A stretch of 64,000 nucleotides of DNA from Protaetiibacter sp. SSC-01. Its GTDB lineage: Bacteria; Actinomycetota; Actinomycetes; Actinomycetales; Microbacteriaceae. The number at the start of each line of letters is the position of its first letter. Position 1 is the stretch's first letter. The notes below the pieces were generated by a model. The model searched no databases. It was not told where the DNA came from and was given only the letters and a program-made list of their open reading frames with translations. This document shows, piece by piece, positions 32,570 through 41,339 of this stretch. The translations under genes and the position numbers were made by a program. The DNA lies in contig NZ_CP059987.1 of NCBI RefSeq assembly GCF_014483895.1, positions 1,240,001 through 1,304,000 on the forward strand, written 5' to 3'.

Positions 32570-33649
32570 GGTGGCGGGCGCCGACCGGCTGTCGAGCTGC
32601 GAGTACAGCTCGGCGCGCTGGGCGTCGAGCGATTTGAGCTCCTCGATCTTCGCGTTGTACGCGTCGACGTCGGCGTTGAGCTGCACGCGCTCCTGCTCGA
32701 GCGCCTCCTGACGCTCGAGCAGCTTCGCGCGCTCGCGCTGGAACGCCTCCTGCGAGGGGAAGGCGCCCACGGTGTCCGCGCGGCGGTTGAAGTCCTCGAT
32801 GTCGGTGTCGAGCTCGGCGATCGCCGCGTCGTAGGCGGCGGAGCGCTGCTCGAGGTCGGCGAGGCCCGCGTCGAGCTCCGCGCTCAGCTGCTCGATGCGC
32901 GCCGAGTACTCGTCGATCTGCGCCGTGCGCGCCTTCTCGAAGGCGACGACGCGGGAACGGTCGGCGAAGATCCGCGCGTAGTGCTCCTCGAGCTCCGCGG
33001 GCAGCTCGAGGTAGCCCGTGCCGATGCGGGAGTGCCACTCGTCGGCGTGCTGCTTCTCGGCGTAGCCCGCGACCGTCGCGATGTTGGGGTCGCCCTCGGG
33101 CAGCGACGCGACGACCTCGGCGACGATCGCGTCGACGCGCGCGCGGTCGTCGCGCGACATCCGGTCGTACACGGCGTGCAGCAGCTCGTGCGCCGCGGTC
33201 GCCTCGACGGTGCCCGAGAGGCGCTCGTCGGTCACCTCGTAGATGAAGATGCCGCCGCCGCCGTAGCAGCCGAGCACGACGCCGCCCTCGAGGGGGCAGT
33301 GATCCTGGAAGTCCGTCGCGCCGTCGAGCTGAGGTCGGCTCGCGAAGAAGATGCGCCGCCCGGTCTCGGTGAGCGTGAGGTCGACGGCGAGCTGCTCGAT
33401 GCGCTCCGGCGGCGGCTCGGTCCAGACGACCCACTGGTCCGCCCACGCCTGCCGGTTCTGCGGGTTCCACGGCGCGGCGATCGCGACGGCGACGGCGAGC
33501 GCGGCGACGAGCACTGCCGCGATCCAGCGGCCGGCGCGTCGACGCCGCCGCCGCGGGCGCAGCAGGGGCGCCCCGGCATCCGGGCCCTCGTCGGGCTGCG
33601 GGAACGGGTCGGTCACCGTGGGGATGCGGTCGGCGGGAGCGTCGGCCAT
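32567..33649 (-). CDS. Membrane-anchored HExxH protein with C-terminal coiled coil
   Basis: A 360-residue protein of no family I can name. After an acidic, Pro-rich start there is a basic patch (RPRRRRRRAGR) and one membrane helix at residues 42-59. The outer part contains a zincin motif HELLH at residues 154-158 within EATAAHELLHAVYDRM. A possible third ligand region (HADEWHSRIG) lies about 50 residues later. From about residue 225 on, the protein is strongly helical and charged with heptad-like spacing, as in a coiled coil. It starts 21 bases after the second gabT gene on the same strand. A peptidase role is plausible but unproven. Confidence 0.75.
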   Translation of the reverse strand: MADAPADRIPTVTDPFPQPDEGPDAGAPLLRPRRRRRRAGRWIAAVLVAALAVAVAIAAPWNPQNRQAWADQWVVWTEPPPERIEQLAVDLTLTETGRRIFFASRPQLDGATDFQDHCPLEGGVVLGCYGGGGIFIYEVTDERLSGTVEATAAHELLHAVYDRMSRDDRARVDAIVAEVVASLPEGDPNIATVAGYAEKQHADEWHSRIGTGYLELPAELEEHYARIFADRSRVVAFEKARTAQIDEYSARIEQLSAELDAGLADLEQRSAAYDAAIAELDTDIEDFNRRADTVGAFPSQEAFQRERAKLLERQEALEQERVQLNADVDAYNAKIEELKSLDAQRAELYSQLDSRSAPAT

Positions 33650-33670
33650 GTCGTCCTCGTGCGGGGCGGC

Positions 33671-34993
33671 TTACAGGGCGGCGAGGGCCTCTTCGAGCAC
33701 ACCCGCCGCGTCGTCGATCAGCTCGTCGCTGATGACGACGCTCGGGAGCAGCCGCAGGACCGAGTCCCACGATCCCGCGTCGAGCGGGATGACGCCGTTC
33801 GCGGTCGCGTGCCGCAGCACGGAGGCGAGAGCGGGGGCGTTGGGCTTCGTCGTGCCCGGCTCGACGAGCTCGATGCCGAACATGGCGCCCTTGCCGCGCA
33901 CCTCGCCGACGACGTCGAAGCGCTCGGGCCAGTCCCCGATGCGTGCCCGGATGCTGCGCTCGACGCGCTGCGCCTCGGCGATGAGCCCGTCGCGCTCGAT
34001 GATCTCGAACACCTTGAGCGCGGCGGCCGTCGAGACGGGGTTGCCGCCGAAGGTGCCGCCGATGCCGCCGGGCTGCACGGCATCCATGATGTCGGCGCGG
34101 CCCGTGACGGCGGCGAGGGGCAGACCGCCCGCGATTCCCTTCGCGGTCGTCACGAGGTCGGGCACGACGCCGTGATGCTCGATCGAGTACCACGCGCCCG
34201 TGCGCGCGATGCCGGCCTGGATCTCGTCGGCGACGAAGACGATGCCGTTCTCCTCGCAGAAGCGCTTGATGGCGGCGAAGTAGCCGGGGGCGGGGATGAC
34301 GATGCCGCCGTCGCCCTGGATCGGCTCGGCGAAGAAGGCCGCGACCTCGGAGGCGCCGATGTGGGTCTCGATGTAGTCGATCGTGCGGGCGGCGGCCTCC
34401 TCGCCCGTGAGCCCGTCGCGGAACGGGTACGAGACGGGGACGGAGTACAGCTCGCCCGGGAAGGGGCCCATGCCGGCGCGCTCGGGCCACGGGCGGTAGG
34501 TCATCGCCATCGTGAGGTTCGTGCGGCCGTGGAAGGCGTGGTCGAGGCTCACGATCGCGCGGCGTCCGGTGAAGCGGCGCGCGATCTTGACGGCGTTCTC
34601 GACCGCCTCGGCACCCGAGTTGACGAGGATCGTGTGCTTCTCGAAGTCGCCGGGGGTGATCTGGGCGAGCTTCTCGGCGACGCGCACGTAGTTCTCGTAC
34701 GGCGTGACCGTGAAGAGCGTGTGGGTGAGCTTCGCCGCCTGCTCGGCGACGGCCTCCGCGACCTCGGGATGCGCGTGGCCGATCGTCGTGACGCCGATGC
34801 CGCAGCCGAGGTCGATGAGCTGGTTGCCGTCGACGTCGACGAGGATCGCGCCCGAGCCGTGGTCCATGTAGATGTTGGCGAGGGTCCCGGCGCCACGGGA
34901 GACGGATGCGACCCGTCGTTCCTGGAGGGCGCGGGACTGGGGGCCGGGGAGTTCGGTGACGAGCTTCCGCTCCTGGGGGACGCTGAAGGCCAT
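33671..34993 (-). CDS. gabT: 4-aminobutyrate aminotransferase, copy 2
   Basis: A 440-residue GabT homologue, similar to the copy at 30633-31985 along its whole length. Signs include GIGVTTIGHAHPEV, LVNSGAEAVENAVKIARRFT, VFVADEIQAGIARTGAWY and the PLP lysine in VTTAKGIAGGLPLAAVTGR. Differences cluster in the C-terminal substrate-facing part. The frame stays open far upstream over other genes, but the protein begins like GabT at ATG 34993, and a TAGACT box seven bases before it supports this start. The two copies may differ in substrate, for example GABA against 5-aminovalerate (inference). Confidence 0.91.
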   Translation of the reverse strand: MAFSVPQERKLVTELPGPQSRALQERRVASVSRGAGTLANIYMDHGSGAILVDVDGNQLIDLGCGIGVTTIGHAHPEVAEAVAEQAAKLTHTLFTVTPYENYVRVAEKLAQITPGDFEKHTILVNSGAEAVENAVKIARRFTGRRAIVSLDHAFHGRTNLTMAMTYRPWPERAGMGPFPGELYSVPVSYPFRDGLTGEEAAARTIDYIETHIGASEVAAFFAEPIQGDGGIVIPAPGYFAAIKRFCEENGIVFVADEIQAGIARTGAWYSIEHHGVVPDLVTTAKGIAGGLPLAAVTGRADIMDAVQPGGIGGTFGGNPVSTAAALKVFEIIERDGLIAEAQRVERSIRARIGDWPERFDVVGEVRGKGAMFGIELVEPGTTKPNAPALASVLRHATANGVIPLDAGSWDSVLRLLPSVVISDELIDDAAGVLEEALAAL

Positions 34994-35000
34994 GCCCTCG

Positions 35001-35006
35001 AGTCTA
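35001..35006 (-). promoter_or_regulatory. -10 box TAGACT, leaderless start for gabT copy 2
   Basis: On the minus strand TAGACT is followed by seven bases and ATG 34993. Confidence 0.6.
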
Positions 35007-35044
35007 GGCGGCGTCTGCTGGGGTCCCGCCGGGCGCGGCCGCGC

Positions 35045-35074
35045 GATGCACCCCGATGCACCCCGATACACACC
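35045..35074. repeat. Three 10-base iterons upstream of the FKBP gene
   Basis: GATGCACCCC occurs twice back to back and is followed by a diverged third copy GATACACACC. The 10-base period matches one helical turn. The array lies between divergent gabT copy 2 and the FKBP lipoprotein gene, so it could be an operator or part of the FKBP promoter. Confidence 0.6.
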
Positions 35075-35134
35075 TCGCACCGAGGAACCATGGGGCAGGA
35101 TGGAGCCTCCTGCTTCGCACCCCGAGGAGTCACC

Positions 35135-36103
35135 GTGCCCCGCGTCCTTCCCGTCCTGACCGTCGCCGCGCTCGCGGTCGCCCTCGCCGGGTGCACCACC
35201 GGCGACCCCGACACGGGCTCGACGCCCGACCCCTCGGCCTCCGCATCGGGCGAGCGCGTGTGCGCCACGCCGGGCGACGGCACCGACAAGGTCGACGTGA
35301 CCGGCGAGTTCGGCGCCGTGCCGACGGTCGTCGTGGACTCGCCCATCGAGGTCGACGACACGGAGCGCCGCGTGCTCATCGAGGGCGAGGGCGAGGCGGC
35401 CGCCTACGGCGACACCGTGCGCGTCGACTTCACCCTCTACAACGGCACGACGGGCGAGGCCGCCACCCAGACCGACTACGCGGAGGGCGCCCAGGCGCAG
35501 TTCGTGCTCAACGAGGCCGCGTTCATCCCGGGTCTCGTGAAGACGATCGAGTGCTCGAAGCCCGGCGCCCGCGTCATCGGCGTCGTGCCCGCGGCGCAGG
35601 CCTTCGGCGAGAACGGCCTCGCCGACTTCAACATCTCGGCGGGCGACACGGTCGTGTTCGTCGTCGACGTCGTGTCGGTCGACGCTCCGCTGCAGCCCGC
35701 GGAGTGGACCGAGAACGTGCCGACCGTCGAGCGCGACGCCGACGGCATCCCGGTCGTGACGCTGCCCGAGGGCGCCGCGCCGACCGAGCTGCTCGCGACC
35801 GTGCTCGAGGAGGGCGACGGTGCGACCGTCGTCGCCGGCGACAGCGTCACCCTGAACTACCAGGGCACGAGCTGGGAGAAGAACGAGATCTTCGACCAGA
35901 GCTTCGGCGGCGACCCCGCGACCTTCGCGACGACGCAGGTCGTCCAGGGCTTCGGCGCGGCCCTCGTCGGGCAGAAGGTCGGCTCGACCGTGCTCGTCGT
36001 GATCCCGCCGTCGCTCGCCTACGGCGACGACCCGCAGGCGCACCAGCTCGGCGGCCAGACGCTCGTGTTCCTCATCGACATCCTGGGCGTCAACGGGGTC
36101 TGA
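35135..36103 (+). CDS. Lipoprotein FKBP-type peptidyl-prolyl isomerase with two FKBP domains
   Basis: A 322-residue exported lipoprotein. The GTG start follows cgaggag. Residues 1-22 form a signal peptide ending in the lipobox LAGC. Two FKBP-like domains follow: the first at about residues 75-185 (DTVRVDFTLYNG, FIPGLVKTIECSKPG) is diverged, and the second at about 225-320 (GDSVTLNYQGTSW, VVQGFGAALVGQKVGS, VIPPSLAYGDDP) is closer to the active family. It should help extracytoplasmic proteins fold by proline isomerisation. Confidence 0.9.
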   Translation: MPRVLPVLTVAALAVALAGCTTGDPDTGSTPDPSASASGERVCATPGDGTDKVDVTGEFGAVPTVVVDSPIEVDDTERRVLIEGEGEAAAYGDTVRVDFTLYNGTTGEAATQTDYAEGAQAQFVLNEAAFIPGLVKTIECSKPGARVIGVVPAAQAFGENGLADFNISAGDTVVFVVDVVSVDAPLQPAEWTENVPTVERDADGIPVVTLPEGAAPTELLATVLEEGDGATVVAGDSVTLNYQGTSWEKNEIFDQSFGGDPATFATTQVVQGFGAALVGQKVGSTVLVVIPPSLAYGDDPQAHQLGGQTLVFLIDILGVNGV

Positions 36104-36130
36104 GCGCCTCGGCCGGTCACGGCCGCTCGC

Positions 36131-36136
36131 TAGGCT
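36131..36136 (+). promoter_or_regulatory. -10 box TAGGCT, leaderless start for dxr
   Basis: TAGGCT, then six bases, then the dxr ATG at 36143. Confidence 0.65.
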
Positions 36137-36142
36137 CGCGGC

Positions 36143-37237
36143 ATGAGTCGTCGCCGCGTCCTCGTCCTCGGATCCACCGGATCGATCGGCGTCCAGGCCC
36201 TCGAGGTGATTGCGGCGAACCCCGACCGCTTCGAGCTCGTGGGCATGGCGGCGGGGCGGAACGCGGATGCGCTCGCCCGCCAGGCGGCCGAGACGGGCGT
36301 CGCGCGCACGGCCCTCGGCATCGACGAGGCCGTCGCGCTCGTGCGCGAGCTCGAGGCGGATGTCGTGCTCAACGGCATCACGGGCTCGGTCGGCCTGGGG
36401 GCGACCCTCGCGGCGCTCGAGACGGGCGCGACCCTCGCGCTCGCCAACAAGGAGAGCCTGATCGTCGGCGGTGAGCTCGTGCTCGCGGCCGCGGCGCCCG
36501 GCCAGATCGTCCCCGTCGACTCCGAGCACTCGGCGCTCGCCCAAGCCCTCCGCGCGGGGGAGCACGGCGAGGTGCGCCGCCTCGTCGTCACGGCATCCGG
36601 CGGCCCGTTCCGCGGGCGCTCGCGGGAGGAGCTCGCGGCGGTGCGGCCGGAGGACGCCCTCGCGCATCCGACGTGGGACATGGGGCGCGTCATCACGACG
36701 AACTCCGCGACGCTCATCAACAAGGGCCTCGAGGTGATCGAGGCCCACCTGCTCTTCGGCATCCCGTACGACCGCATCGACGTCGTCGTGCACCCGCAGT
36801 CGATCGTGCACTCGATGGTCGAGTTCGTCGACGGGTCGACGATCGCGCAGGCCTCGCCGCCCGACATGCGGCTGCCCATCTCGCTCGGCCTCGACTGGCC
36901 GCACCGGGTGCCGGGAGTCGGCGCGCCCATCGACTGGACGATGGCGCAGCAGTGGACGTTCGAGCCGCTCGACGACGACACCTTCCCGGCCGTCGCGCTC
37001 GCGCGCCGCGTGGGTGAGCTCGGCGGCACGTTCCCCGCGGTCTACAACGCCGCGAACGAGCAGGCCGTCGACGCCTTCCACGAGGGCCGCGTGTCGTTCC
37101 TCGGCATCGTCGAGACCGTGCGGCGGGTCGTCGACGCGCACGAGCCCGGGCCTGTCACCCTCGAAGGGGTTCTCGCCGCCGAGCGCTGGGCGCGCGACGA
37201 GGCCGATGCGCTGCTCGCGGAAGGGGTCGACGGATGA
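36143..37237 (+). CDS. dxr: 1-deoxy-D-xylulose 5-phosphate reductoisomerase
   Basis: A 364-residue enzyme of the MEP isoprenoid pathway; it makes 2-C-methyl-D-erythritol 4-phosphate with NADPH. It shows the NADPH motif [26 protein letters not shown], the metal-binding [10 protein letters not shown], the flexible loop ASGGPFRG and the [18 protein letters not shown] segment. The gene overlaps the following DUF2330 gene by ATGA. Together with rseP and ispG further on it forms the usual actinobacterial isoprenoid/site-2-protease group. Confidence 0.96.
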   Translation: MSRRRVLVLGSTGSIGVQALEVIAANPDRFELVGMAAGRNADALARQAAETGVARTALGIDEAVALVRELEADVVLNGITGSVGLGATLAALETGATLALANKESLIVGGELVLAAAAPGQIVPVDSEHSALAQALRAGEHGEVRRLVVTASGGPFRGRSREELAAVRPEDALAHPTWDMGRVITTNSATLINKGLEVIEAHLLFGIPYDRIDVVVHPQSIVHSMVEFVDGSTIAQASPPDMRLPISLGLDWPHRVPGVGAPIDWTMAQQWTFEPLDDDTFPAVALARRVGELGGTFPAVYNAANEQAVDAFHEGRVSFLGIVETVRRVVDAHEPGPVTLEGVLAAERWARDEADALLAEGVDG

Positions 37238-38268
37238 CGAGACGGTTCTTCGCGGGATCGGCTGCGGCCGCGCTCGTCGCGGCGGTGCTCACGGCTGTCG
37301 GTCTCGCGTCGCCCGCGGCGGCGTGCGCGTGCGGCGCCCCGACGCCGCCGGGAGGGATCAGCGTCTCGGTCGGCGAGGAGCGCGCCATCGTGACGTTCGA
37401 CGGCGCGGTCGAGCGCATCGACCTCGTGCTCGACATGCTCGCCGACGGCGCCGACACGGGCCTCGTCATCCCGACTCCGACGCCCGCGACGGTGAGCCTC
37501 GGCGAGCGCTCGCTCTTCGAGGCACTCGAGCGGCAGACCGCGCCCCGCGTCGAGTACGTCGAGGATTGGTGGGGCGGCATGGGTGACGGCTCGGCCGGCG
37601 GCGCCCCCGAGGTGCTCTCGGAGGTCGATCTGGGGCCCATCTCGGCCGTCACGCTCGCCGCATCCGACGCCGCGGGCCTGCAGGCCTGGCTCGACCAGAA
37701 CGGCTACGGCATCGACCCGGCCGTGCAGGCGCTCTTCGCCGACTACATCGCGCGCGGCTGGTCGTTCGCGGCGTTCAAGCTCACGGGCGAGGAGCCCCTC
37801 GACGGCGCGCTCGACCCCGTGCGGCTCGAGTTCCCGGCGACCGACGTCGTCTACCCGCTGCTGCTGTCGCAGGCGGCGCAGACGCCCCAGACGGTGCGCC
37901 TCTACCTCTTCGGCGACGACGGCATGCAGGCGACGTTCCCCGACGGCACCGTCGCGGGCGAGGTCGTGTGGGCGGGCCGCGTGACGCAGGCAGGGCTCAC
38001 GCGACTCGGCGCGTACCTCACGGTCATCGAGGCCTACTTCTTCGACCCCGCCACCCAGATCACGGGCGACCTCACGATCACCTCGACGGGTGCGCGCGAC
38101 GACTTCACGCCCGTCGAGACGCGCGTGAAGTACGTCGACATCGGGGGAGTCCCGCTGGGTTACGCGATCGCGGGCGTGGCCTCGGTGTTCGGCCTCATGC
38201 TGCTCATCGTGGTCGTCGGCGCGATCGTGCACGCGCGCTCCGAGAAGCGGCGGCGGCGGGCCTACTAG
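37234..38268 (+). CDS. DUF2330-type exported membrane protein
   Basis: A 344-residue protein translationally coupled to dxr. It has a signal peptide ([20 protein letters not shown]), then the Cys pair [10 protein letters not shown], and a long outer domain with [20 protein letters not shown] that fits the DUF2330 family. A membrane helix ([19 protein letters not shown]) and a short basic tail close it. The function of the family is not known. Its insertion between dxr and rseP is common enough that it may be linked to envelope maintenance (inference). Confidence 0.8.
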   Translation: MTRRFFAGSAAAALVAAVLTAVGLASPAAACACGAPTPPGGISVSVGEERAIVTFDGAVERIDLVLDMLADGADTGLVIPTPTPATVSLGERSLFEALERQTAPRVEYVEDWWGGMGDGSAGGAPEVLSEVDLGPISAVTLAASDAAGLQAWLDQNGYGIDPAVQALFADYIARGWSFAAFKLTGEEPLDGALDPVRLEFPATDVVYPLLLSQAAQTPQTVRLYLFGDDGMQATFPDGTVAGEVVWAGRVTQAGLTRLGAYLTVIEAYFFDPATQITGDLTITSTGARDDFTPVETRVKYVDIGGVPLGYAIAGVASVFGLMLLIVVVGAIVHARSEKRRRRAY

Positions 38269-38356
38269 CCGCGCGGCGGCGCAGGGCTCGCGGGCACTTC
38301 GCGTGCACACGGCGCGCGCATAGCCCCGCCTCGGCACGCTCCCAGCGCGTGTGGCC

Positions 38357-38362
38357 TAGGGT
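38357..38362 (+). promoter_or_regulatory. -10 box TAGGGT, leaderless start for rseP
   Basis: TAGGGT, six bases, then the GTG at 38369; this decides the start codon. Confidence 0.65.
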
Positions 38363-38368
38363 TTCGCC

Positions 38369-39694
38369 GTGGAAACCGTGCTGCTCTACGTGCTCGGCGT
38401 CGTCATCGTCGCGATCGGGCTCGCCCTCTCGATCGGTCTCCACGAGATCGGCCACCTCCTCCCCGCGAAGCGCTTCGGCGTCAAGGTCGGCCAGTACATG
38501 ATCGGCTTCGGGCCGACGCTGTTCTCCCGCCGCAAGGGCGAGACCGAGTACGGCGTCAAGCTCATCCCGCTCGGCGGCTACATCTCGATGGCGGGCATGT
38601 ACCCGCCCGCCCGCGAGGGCGAGGGCGCACGCACCTCGAGCACGGGATTCTTCGACACCCTCGTGCAGGATGCCCGCGACCAGTCGGCCGAGACGGTCAC
38701 GCCGGGCGACGAGGAGCGCGTCTTCTACAAGCTGCCCGTGCACAAGCGCATCATCATCATGCTCGGCGGACCCGTCATGAACCTGCTCATCGCGATCGTG
38801 CTCTACGCCGTCGTACTGTGCGGTTTCGGCGTGTACCAGTACTCGACGACACTCGGGAGCGTCAACGAGTGCGTCGCGACGGATGCCACGCAGACCGAGT
38901 GCACTCCCTCCGACCCCGCAGCCCCCGCCGCCGAGGCGGGCCTCCTGCCCGGCGATCGGCTCGTGTCGATCGCCGGCACGGAGGTGACGGACTGGGACCA
39001 GGCGAGCGGCATCATCCGCTCCCACCCCGAGGAGACAATCCCGTTCGTCGTCGAGCGCGACGGCGAGCTCCTGACGCTCGACGTGACCCCCATGCTGAGC
39101 GAACGGCCCGTCGTCGACGACGCCGGGCAGGCGGTGCTCGACGAGGACGGCGAGGTCGTCACGCGTGAGGTCGGCTTCATCGGCGTGGGGCCGGCGACCG
39201 AGAAGGTTCAGCTTCCCGTGACGGCCGTGCTGCCCGCCGTGTGGGACAACTCGGTCGGCGTCGGCAAGATCATCGTCACACTGCCGCAGAGGCTCGTGCA
39301 GGTCGCGCAGGCGGCCTTCGGGGGCGACGAGCGCGACCCGAACGGGCCCATCAGCGTCGTGGGCGTCGGACGCCTCGCGGGCGAGATCTCCTCGCTCGAC
39401 GCGGCGCCCGTCGCCGATCGCGCGGCGAGCCTCATCCAGATGCTCGCGGCCCTCAACGTGGCGCTCTTCGTGTTCAACCTCATCCCGCTGCTCCCGCTCG
39501 ACGGCGGGCACGTCGCCGGGGCGATCTGGGAGGCCATCCGCCGCGGCGTCGCGAAGCTGCGGGGCAAGGCCGATCCCGGTCCCATCGACATCGCGCGCTT
39601 CATCCCCGTCACGCTCGTCATCGTCGCGGTGCTCGGCATCTCGAGCGCGCTGCTCATCTACGCCGACATCGTCAACCCCGTCACGCTGCAGTAG
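38369..39694 (+). CDS. rseP: RIP-type site-2 membrane metalloprotease (RseP/Rip1 family)
   Basis: A 441-residue intramembrane zinc protease. The first helix carries SIGLHEIGHLLPAKRFGV (HEIGH), a PDZ domain sits at about residues 190-235 (AGLLPGDRLVSIAGTEV), and the third zinc ligand is in LIPLLPLDGGHVAGAIWE. Family members cleave anti-sigma factors and signal peptides inside the membrane. Its usual neighbour ispG follows only after a five-gene insertion. A leaderless start is likely. Confidence 0.94.
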   Translation: METVLLYVLGVVIVAIGLALSIGLHEIGHLLPAKRFGVKVGQYMIGFGPTLFSRRKGETEYGVKLIPLGGYISMAGMYPPAREGEGARTSSTGFFDTLVQDARDQSAETVTPGDEERVFYKLPVHKRIIIMLGGPVMNLLIAIVLYAVVLCGFGVYQYSTTLGSVNECVATDATQTECTPSDPAAPAAEAGLLPGDRLVSIAGTEVTDWDQASGIIRSHPEETIPFVVERDGELLTLDVTPMLSERPVVDDAGQAVLDEDGEVVTREVGFIGVGPATEKVQLPVTAVLPAVWDNSVGVGKIIVTLPQRLVQVAQAAFGGDERDPNGPISVVGVGRLAGEISSLDAAPVADRAASLIQMLAALNVALFVFNLIPLLPLDGGHVAGAIWEAIRRGVAKLRGKADPGPIDIARFIPVTLVIVAVLGISSALLIYADIVNPVTLQ

Positions 39695-39733
39695 CCCCTC
39701 GCGAGCGTCGGGGGGCGGTGGCAGGATGCCGCC

Positions 39734-40336
39734 ATGGGCGATGAGCTGCGCGTGGTGCCCGCGAACGAGGCGAGCTGGCACGAGCTGCAGACCGTGCTCG
39801 GTGCGCGCGGCGAGGCCGCGTCGTGCCAGTGCCAATGGTTCTTCCTGCGCGACAAGGAGTTCACCCCGATGCCGCGGGAGGAACGGGCGGCGCGCTTCCG
39901 CGAGCAGACCGCGTGCGGGCATCCGCACGCCGAGACGACGAGCGGCATCGTCGCCTTCCTGGGCGACGAGCCCGTCGGGTGGTGCGCCGTGCAGCCGCGT
40001 GCCGACTACGTGCGGCTCGCACGCATGCGCGTGCCCTGGGCGGGGCGCGAGGAGGACCCGGGCGACGACGGCGTGTGGGCGATCGTGTGCTTCGCGATCC
40101 GCTCGGGCTACCGGCGGCAGGGGGTCGCGACGGCGCTCGCGATCGCGGCCGTCGAGCACGCGCGCGCCCGCGGGGCTCGCGCGGTCGAGGGCTACCCGAA
40201 GCAGCTCGCGCCCGGCAAGGAGGAGATCTGGGGCGAGCTCTACGTCGGCACGCCCGGCATGTTCGAGGCTGCCGGCATGCGCGTGGTGTCGCGTCCGACG
40301 TTGCGTCGCCTCGTCATGCGCCGCGACTTCGCGTGA
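39734..40336 (+). CDS. GNAT-family N-acetyltransferase
   Basis: A 200-residue acetyl-CoA-dependent transferase. The acetyl-CoA loop is in IRSGYRRQGVATALAIAAVE, and the N-terminal part has an unusual Cys-Gln-Cys-rich stretch (AASCQCQWFFL). The C-terminal YVGTPGMFEAAGMRVVSRP is typical of a subgroup found in actinobacteria. A CAGGAT box lies six bases before the ATG, like the leaderless promoters nearby. The substrate is unknown. Confidence 0.85.
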   Translation: MGDELRVVPANEASWHELQTVLGARGEAASCQCQWFFLRDKEFTPMPREERAARFREQTACGHPHAETTSGIVAFLGDEPVGWCAVQPRADYVRLARMRVPWAGREEDPGDDGVWAIVCFAIRSGYRRQGVATALAIAAVEHARARGARAVEGYPKQLAPGKEEIWGELYVGTPGMFEAAGMRVVSRPTLRRLVMRRDFA

Positions 40337-40340
40337 GCCG

Positions 40341-41276
40341 TCAGGCAGGAGCGGCGGCTCCGGTCGCCGTGCCGAGCAGCTCCGACTGCACGTGGCGCAG
40401 GCGTTCGCGCAGCGCCCCGACGAACGCCTCGATCGCCGGCTGCCGGAAGGTGTCGGAACGGGCGACGAGCCAGTAGGGGAGCGTGCGCGCGATGCGGTCG
40501 GGGAACAGGCGCACCAGGTCGGGGTGCCGGTCGGCGAGGAAGCACGGGAGCAGCCCGAAGCCCGCACCCGCACGCGTCGCCTCCACGTGCACGTAGACGT
40601 TCGTGCTCGTGACGGCGTCGAACATCGCAGGGATCGTGCGGCGCGCATCGTCGAGGCTGTCGACGTGCAGCATCGACTCGATGAAGTACACGAGCGGCTT
40701 TCCCGTGAGCGCGCTCGGCGACTCCGGTGTGCCGATCCGTTCGAGCAGCTCCCGGCTCGCGTAGAGCCCGAGCACGTAATCGGCGAGCTTGACGGCCTCG
40801 GCGCGGCGCACCTCCGGTCTCCCCACGACCACCTCGAGGTCGGCGGCCGCGCGCTGCCGCGAGGCCTGCCGTGTGACGGCGACGATCTCGAGCGCGAGCT
40901 GGGGGTGCCGCGCGCGCAGCTCGGCCATCGCGGGCGCGGCGATGTAGCCGCTGAACCCGTCGGTGGCGGACAGACGGATGAGGCCCGCGAGCTCTCCGCC
41001 CGGCTCGGCGCCCGTGAGGCGGCCCATCGCGCTCTCGACCTCGCTCGCGACGGCGACGGCACGCTCTCCGAGGGGCGTGAGCATCCATCCGGCGGGGCCT
41101 CGCCGCAGCACCGGACCGCCGAGGGCCGACTCGAGCGAGGCGATGCGGCGCGCGATCGTCGTGTGGGTGACGCCGAGTTGCTGGGCGGCCGTCGTGTAGC
41201 GGCCCGCTCGAGCGACGGCGAGCAGCACGAGGAGGTCGTCGGGGCTCGGGGGGAGCGTGGAGAAACGAGCATCCAT
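40341..41276 (-). CDS. LysR-family transcriptional regulator
   Basis: A 311-residue regulator. The N-terminal winged HTH (DDLLVLLAVARAGRYTTAAQ, then LGVTHTTIARRIASLE) is followed by a substrate-binding-like effector domain. The ATG at 41276 gives the usual short lead before the HTH; the frame is open further upstream only because of GC bias. It is divergent from the SDR gene, and two clear inverted repeats lie in the 63-base spacer, so it very likely controls the SDR and hydrolase genes and itself. Confidence 0.9.
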   Translation of the reverse strand: MDARFSTLPPSPDDLLVLLAVARAGRYTTAAQQLGVTHTTIARRIASLESALGGPVLRRGPAGWMLTPLGERAVAVASEVESAMGRLTGAEPGGELAGLIRLSATDGFSGYIAAPAMAELRARHPQLALEIVAVTRQASRQRAAADLEVVVGRPEVRRAEAVKLADYVLGLYASRELLERIGTPESPSALTGKPLVYFIESMLHVDSLDDARRTIPAMFDAVTSTNVYVHVEATRAGAGFGLLPCFLADRHPDLVRLFPDRIARTLPYWLVARSDTFRQPAIEAFVGALRERLRHVQSELLGTATGAAAPA

Positions 41277-41277
41277 A

Positions 41278-41293
41278 TGTGCAAGATCGCACA
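41278..41293. promoter_or_regulatory. LysR-type box 1: TGTGC-N6-GCACA
   Basis: A perfect inverted repeat with five-base arms and six-base spacer, starting T and ending A as expected of LysR-type boxes. It begins one base after the LysR start codon, so binding would block the regulator's own promoter. Confidence 0.6.
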
Positions 41294-41319
41294 GTCTCCC
41301 GCCGATTGCGAGCGCTTGT

Positions 41320-41337
41320 TGTGCACTAACGTGCACA
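41320..41337. promoter_or_regulatory. LysR-type box 2: TGTGCAC-N4-GTGCACA
   Basis: A perfect inverted repeat with seven-base arms around TAAC, ending two bases before the SDR start codon. It shares the half site TGTGC with box 1, and the centres are about 43 bases apart, near four helical turns. Confidence 0.65.
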
Positions 41338-41339
41338 GC

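Noticed and set aside
34994-37141. Extension of gabT copy 2 across the FKBP and dxr genes
   Set aside because: The GabT family start is at 34993 and the rest is antisense shadow of two well-supported genes.
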